A DNA stretch of 62,208 nucleotides from DATNBU01 sp964476185 (GTDB lineage Bacteria > Desulfobacterota > Binatia > UBA1149 > CAITLU01): the NCBI GenBank assembly GCA_964476185.1, contig CAYYZO010000014.1, positions 1 to 62,208 of the forward strand, in the 5' to 3' direction. The position numbers and the translations under genes are program-made. This document shows, in pieces, positions 60,120 to 62,208 of this stretch (its first letter is position 1; each line of letters begins with the position of its first letter). The notes under the pieces are model-generated. The model saw nothing but the letters and a program-made list of their open reading frames with translations, had not been told where the DNA came from and ran no database searches.

Positions 60120-60128
60120 TGTTATAAG
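60120..60128 (+). promoter_or_regulatory. Extended -10 promoter TGTTATAAG
   Basis: TG-N-TATAAG fits an extended -10 box in the least GC-rich stretch before the repeat gene; the -35 region is poor (TTGTCA is too close). It would give a leader of about 165 nt. Confidence 0.45.
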
Positions 60129-60134
60129 GTCCCG

Positions 60135-60299
60135 GCAAAACGGGCCCCCGTCCTATAAGCGGGGGCCGGCCTCGTGGCCGCGAAGCGGTCATGGGGCATC
60201 GCATCAGCAGAAGTAGAACCGGGGGGGGAGCCGGTGGGCTCGCTGGACCCGCAGAAATCAAGCACCAGAACCGTCGTGTTCTGTGGAAGTGGAGGGAAC
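60135..60299 (+). ncRNA. Structured leader RNA candidate
   Basis: Three consecutive hairpins: GGCCCCCG/CGGGGGCC with a 9-nt loop (about 60142-60166), TGGCCGC/GCGGTCA with a GAA loop (about 60175-60191), and ACCGG/CCGGT around a run of eight G (60218-60235). They precede the GTG start by 65 nt. No known riboswitch motif was recognised. Could be a cis-regulatory leader or small RNA. Confidence 0.35.
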
Positions 60300-62208
60300 G
60301 TGAAAACCTTTGGATTGAGGACGATTCTGATCTCGGGATTGTTCGTGGTGCTGCAGGCCGCCCAGGCCGTGCCGGCCCACGCCGGCCCCTCCCTGTGCAA
60401 CGGCCCAGCGAACGGCGTCATCGACGGCAAGGAACAGTGCGAAACCGGTCCCTGCTGCACGGCCAAGTGCGAGTTGAAGAGCGCGAACACCGTCTGCCGC
60501 CCGAGCGCCGACGGCCAGTGCGACATCGCCGAAACCTGCGGTGAGCAGGCGCCCGCCGTCGAGGCGGCCTGCCCGGCCGACGCGTTCGCCGCGGACGGCT
60601 CGGCCTGCAGCGACGGCCAGTTCTGTACGGTCGGCGAAGTCTGCACCGCCGGCGTGTGCGGCGGCGGTGCGCCGAACACCTGCGACGACGGCAACGATTG
60701 CACCGTCGACAACTGCAAGGAGAACAACGACCGCTGCGTGCACTCGAACGAGGCCGACGGCACTGCCTGCGAGGGCTCGCTGTGCAGCCTCGACGACACG
60801 TGCAAGCGCGGCGTCTGCGGCGGCGGCACTCCTGTCGTCTGCGCCGACGAGAATGCGTGCACCGACGATTCCTGTGACGAGGCGACCGGGGAGTGCGTCT
60901 TCGCGAACAACGAATCCCCGTGCGACGACGGGCTGTTCTGCACGACCGACGACCGCTGCACCGAGGGCGCTTGCGCGGGCGCGCCGACGGCCTGCGACGA
61001 CGGCGACGGCTGCACCGAGGATTCGTGCGACGAGGAAGCCGACAGCTGCTCCTACCTCCCGGCCGCGGACGGGACGCCGTGCGAGGACGGGCAGTTCTGC
61101 ACGATCAACGACACCTGCGCCGCCGGCGATTGCGTAGCAGGCGAGGCCAACACCTGCGACGACGCCAACGATTGCACGAAGGACTCGTGCAACGAGGGCA
61201 ACGACAGCTGCAAGCACACCACCACGAACAACGGCCAGCCCTGCGACGACGGCCTGTTCTGCACCGAGGGCGACACCTGCGCCGCGGGCGCCTGCGTCGG
61301 GTCGGCGGTGGATTGCAACGACGACAACCTCTGCACGGACGATTCGTGCAACGACGAGACCGACCAGTGCGACAACCTGGCCAACAGCGCGCCCTGCGAC
61401 GACGGCCTGTTCTGCACCTCGGGCGACACGTGCGGCGGCGGCTCCTGCTCGGTCCACTCGCCGACCTGTGATGACGCGAACGCCTGCACGACGGACTCCT
61501 GCAACGAGGAGGCGGACTCCTGCAGCAACCAGAACAACACGGATCCCTGCGAGGACGGCTCGTTCTGCACGGTGGGCGACGCCTGCAGCGGCGGTTCCTG
61601 CGTCTCGGGCGGACCCCGCGACTGTAGTGACGACAACGCCTGCACCGACGATTCGTGCAACGAGGAAGCGGACGCCTGCGACAACGTGGACAACACGGAC
61701 CCCTGCGACGACGGCCTGTTCTGCACCGAGAACGACGTCTGCGCCGGCGGCGTCTGCAGCGGTTCGGCGCTGGACTGCGGCGACGACAACGAGTGCACCG
61801 ACGACTCGTGCAACGAACTCGACGACGAGTGCGAGAGCGTGAACAACACGGCGTCGTGCGACGACGGCCTCTTCTGCACGAGCGGCGACGTCTGCGCGGA
61901 CGGCGCCTGCACGGCCGGTCCCGCCACCGATTGTGACGACGGGAACGCCTGCACCGACGATGCCTGCAACGAGGATGCCGACACCTGCGACAACGTGAAC
62001 AACACGGCCGAGTGCAGCGACGGCAACTCCTGCACGATCGGCGACGTCTGTGCGGAAGGCGAGTGCGTCCCGGGCGAGCTCGACCCCGAGTGCACCCCGA
62101 CGACGACCACGACCAGCACGACGGTCAGCTCGACGACGTCGACGACGTTGGCCTGCCCGGTCTGCGGCGACTTCAACGAGGACTGCCAGATCACGGCCCT
62201 CGACGCCC
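60300..62208 (+). CDS. Asp/Cys-rich repeat surface protein, cut by window end
   Basis: At least 636 aa; no stop in the window. GTG 60300 after GGAGGG. Signal peptide (FVVLQAAQAVPAHA-type end near residue 30). From about residue 95 ten CDDGxFCTxxDxC units alternate with nine CDDxNxCTxDSC units, a period of about 52 residues, each with CNEExDxC. Around residue 600 a Thr/Ser linker (CTPTTTTTSTTVSSTTS) leads to CGDFNEDCQITALDA, the start of a dockerin-like motif. Secreted, strongly acidic, likely disulphide-bonded and calcium-binding. Same repeat type as the gene at 9232. Confidence 0.88.
   Translation, partial: MKTFGLRTILISGLFVVLQAAQAVPAHAGPSLCNGPANGVIDGKEQCETGPCCTAKCELKSANTVCRPSADGQCDIAETCGEQAPAVEAACPADAFAADGSACSDGQFCTVGEVCTAGVCGGGAPNTCDDGNDCTVDNCKENNDRCVHSNEADGTACEGSLCSLDDTCKRGVCGGGTPVVCADENACTDDSCDEATGECVFANNESPCDDGLFCTTDDRCTEGACAGAPTACDDGDGCTEDSCDEEADSCSYLPAADGTPCEDGQFCTINDTCAAGDCVAGEANTCDDANDCTKDSCNEGNDSCKHTTTNNGQPCDDGLFCTEGDTCAAGACVGSAVDCNDDNLCTDDSCNDETDQCDNLANSAPCDDGLFCTSGDTCGGGSCSVHSPTCDDANACTTDSCNEEADSCSNQNNTDPCEDGSFCTVGDACSGGSCVSGGPRDCSDDNACTDDSCNEEADACDNVDNTDPCDDGLFCTENDVCAGGVCSGSALDCGDDNECTDDSCNELDDECESVNNTASCDDGLFCTSGDVCADGACTAGPATDCDDGNACTDDACNEDADTCDNVNNTAECSDGNSCTIGDVCAEGECVPGELDPECTPTTTTTSTTVSSTTSTTLACPVCGDFNEDCQITALDA

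Larger units (their letters stand above)
59742..60299. other. 558-bp non-coding region upstream of the Cys-rich repeat gene
   Basis: Divergent control region between hflK and the repeat gene. The half near hflK has no supported gene; the reverse-strand frame 59689-60045 overlaps hflK and lacks support. The other half (60040-60299) is AT-richer, with a promoter-like TGTTATAAG and several hairpins described separately. Confidence 0.6.

Noticed and set aside
60120..60299. Cyclic-di-GMP or other known riboswitch
   Set aside because: Hairpins are present but the conserved loops of GEMM, cobalamin, TPP or SAM classes are not found; kept only as an unnamed leader.
60258..62194. Long minus-strand frames opposite the Cys-rich repeats
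   Set aside because: They arise from the repetitive codons of the plus-strand protein, which has a start, ribosome site, signal peptide and clear repeats.
1..62208. tRNA or rRNA genes
   Set aside because: No T-loop GTTCGAATC-type segments with paired arms and no rRNA-like stretches were found on reading, although a covariance search was not possible.

Overview
The window reads as chromosomal DNA of a very GC-rich, Gram-negative bacterium with a large accessory secretome. It has TolC, HlyD, ExbB/ExbD and Lnt homologues, lipoproteins and an outer-membrane beta-barrel, so it has two membranes. The mix of steroid/lipid-type oxidation genes (acyl-CoA dehydrogenase, CYP124-like P450, DUF1329, APH-like kinase, HSDL2-like SDR, sterol-desaturase-fold hydroxylase) with many secreted proteins carrying CGDVNxSGxVxxxDAL dockerin-like motifs suggests an uncultured deltaproteobacterial lineage of the Binatota/Myxococcota type. 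That placement is inference. A run of exactly 100 N (27314-27413) marks a scaffold join, so this is probably a draft or metagenome assembly.

Layout. 1-9 kb: DUF2855 protein, Crp/Fnr regulator, a secreted dockerin-like/DUF1566 protein, class II aldolase, two divergent sulfotransferases, a lipoprotein coupled to an APH-like kinase, and a DUF1329 protein. 9-22 kb: a large Cys-rich secreted protein, TetR, a CARDB-like secreted protein, DUF1772-like and acyltransferase-3 membrane proteins, a two-module dockerin-like/DUF1566 protein, a TetR plus sterol-desaturase-fold operon with a clear operator, a large hybrid-sensor histidine kinase without a partner, and a small secreted protein. 23-30 kb: periplasmic cyclase, phospholipase D-like protein, then acyl-CoA dehydrogenase, GST-like protein, [gap], SDR and Lnt in a row, followed by a decayed hydrolase and a MITE-like element. 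30-37 kb: a secreted dockerin-like protein, divergent APC and SNF transporters, and a DUF3604 protein. 37-45.5 kb: a compact Ybh-type exporter operon (TolC-like, HlyD, two ATPases, two permeases) divergent from a second orphan histidine kinase. 45.5-50.8 kb: P450, secreted metallopeptidase, OB-fold protein, aldehyde dehydrogenase.

50.9-57 kb is the most unusual block. A von Willebrand A protein with a TonB-like membrane anchor (SxxxH motif), a periplasmic TPR protein, ExbB and ExbD form one tightly packed operon. It looks like a proton-motive-force-driven envelope machine in which a vWA domain replaces the TonB C-terminal domain. A response-regulator/CpaE-like ATPase fusion follows. The window closes with an outer-membrane barrel, hflC/hflK, a 558-bp regulatory-looking leader region and a truncated Asp/Cys-rich repeat protein.

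A recurring theme is an extracellular protein family: six genes carry dockerin-like modules and two carry Cys-rich CDDGxxCT repeats, but no cohesin partner is recognisable here. Several plus-strand genes share a TTGnnn-17-TAGCnn promoter placed very close to the start codon.
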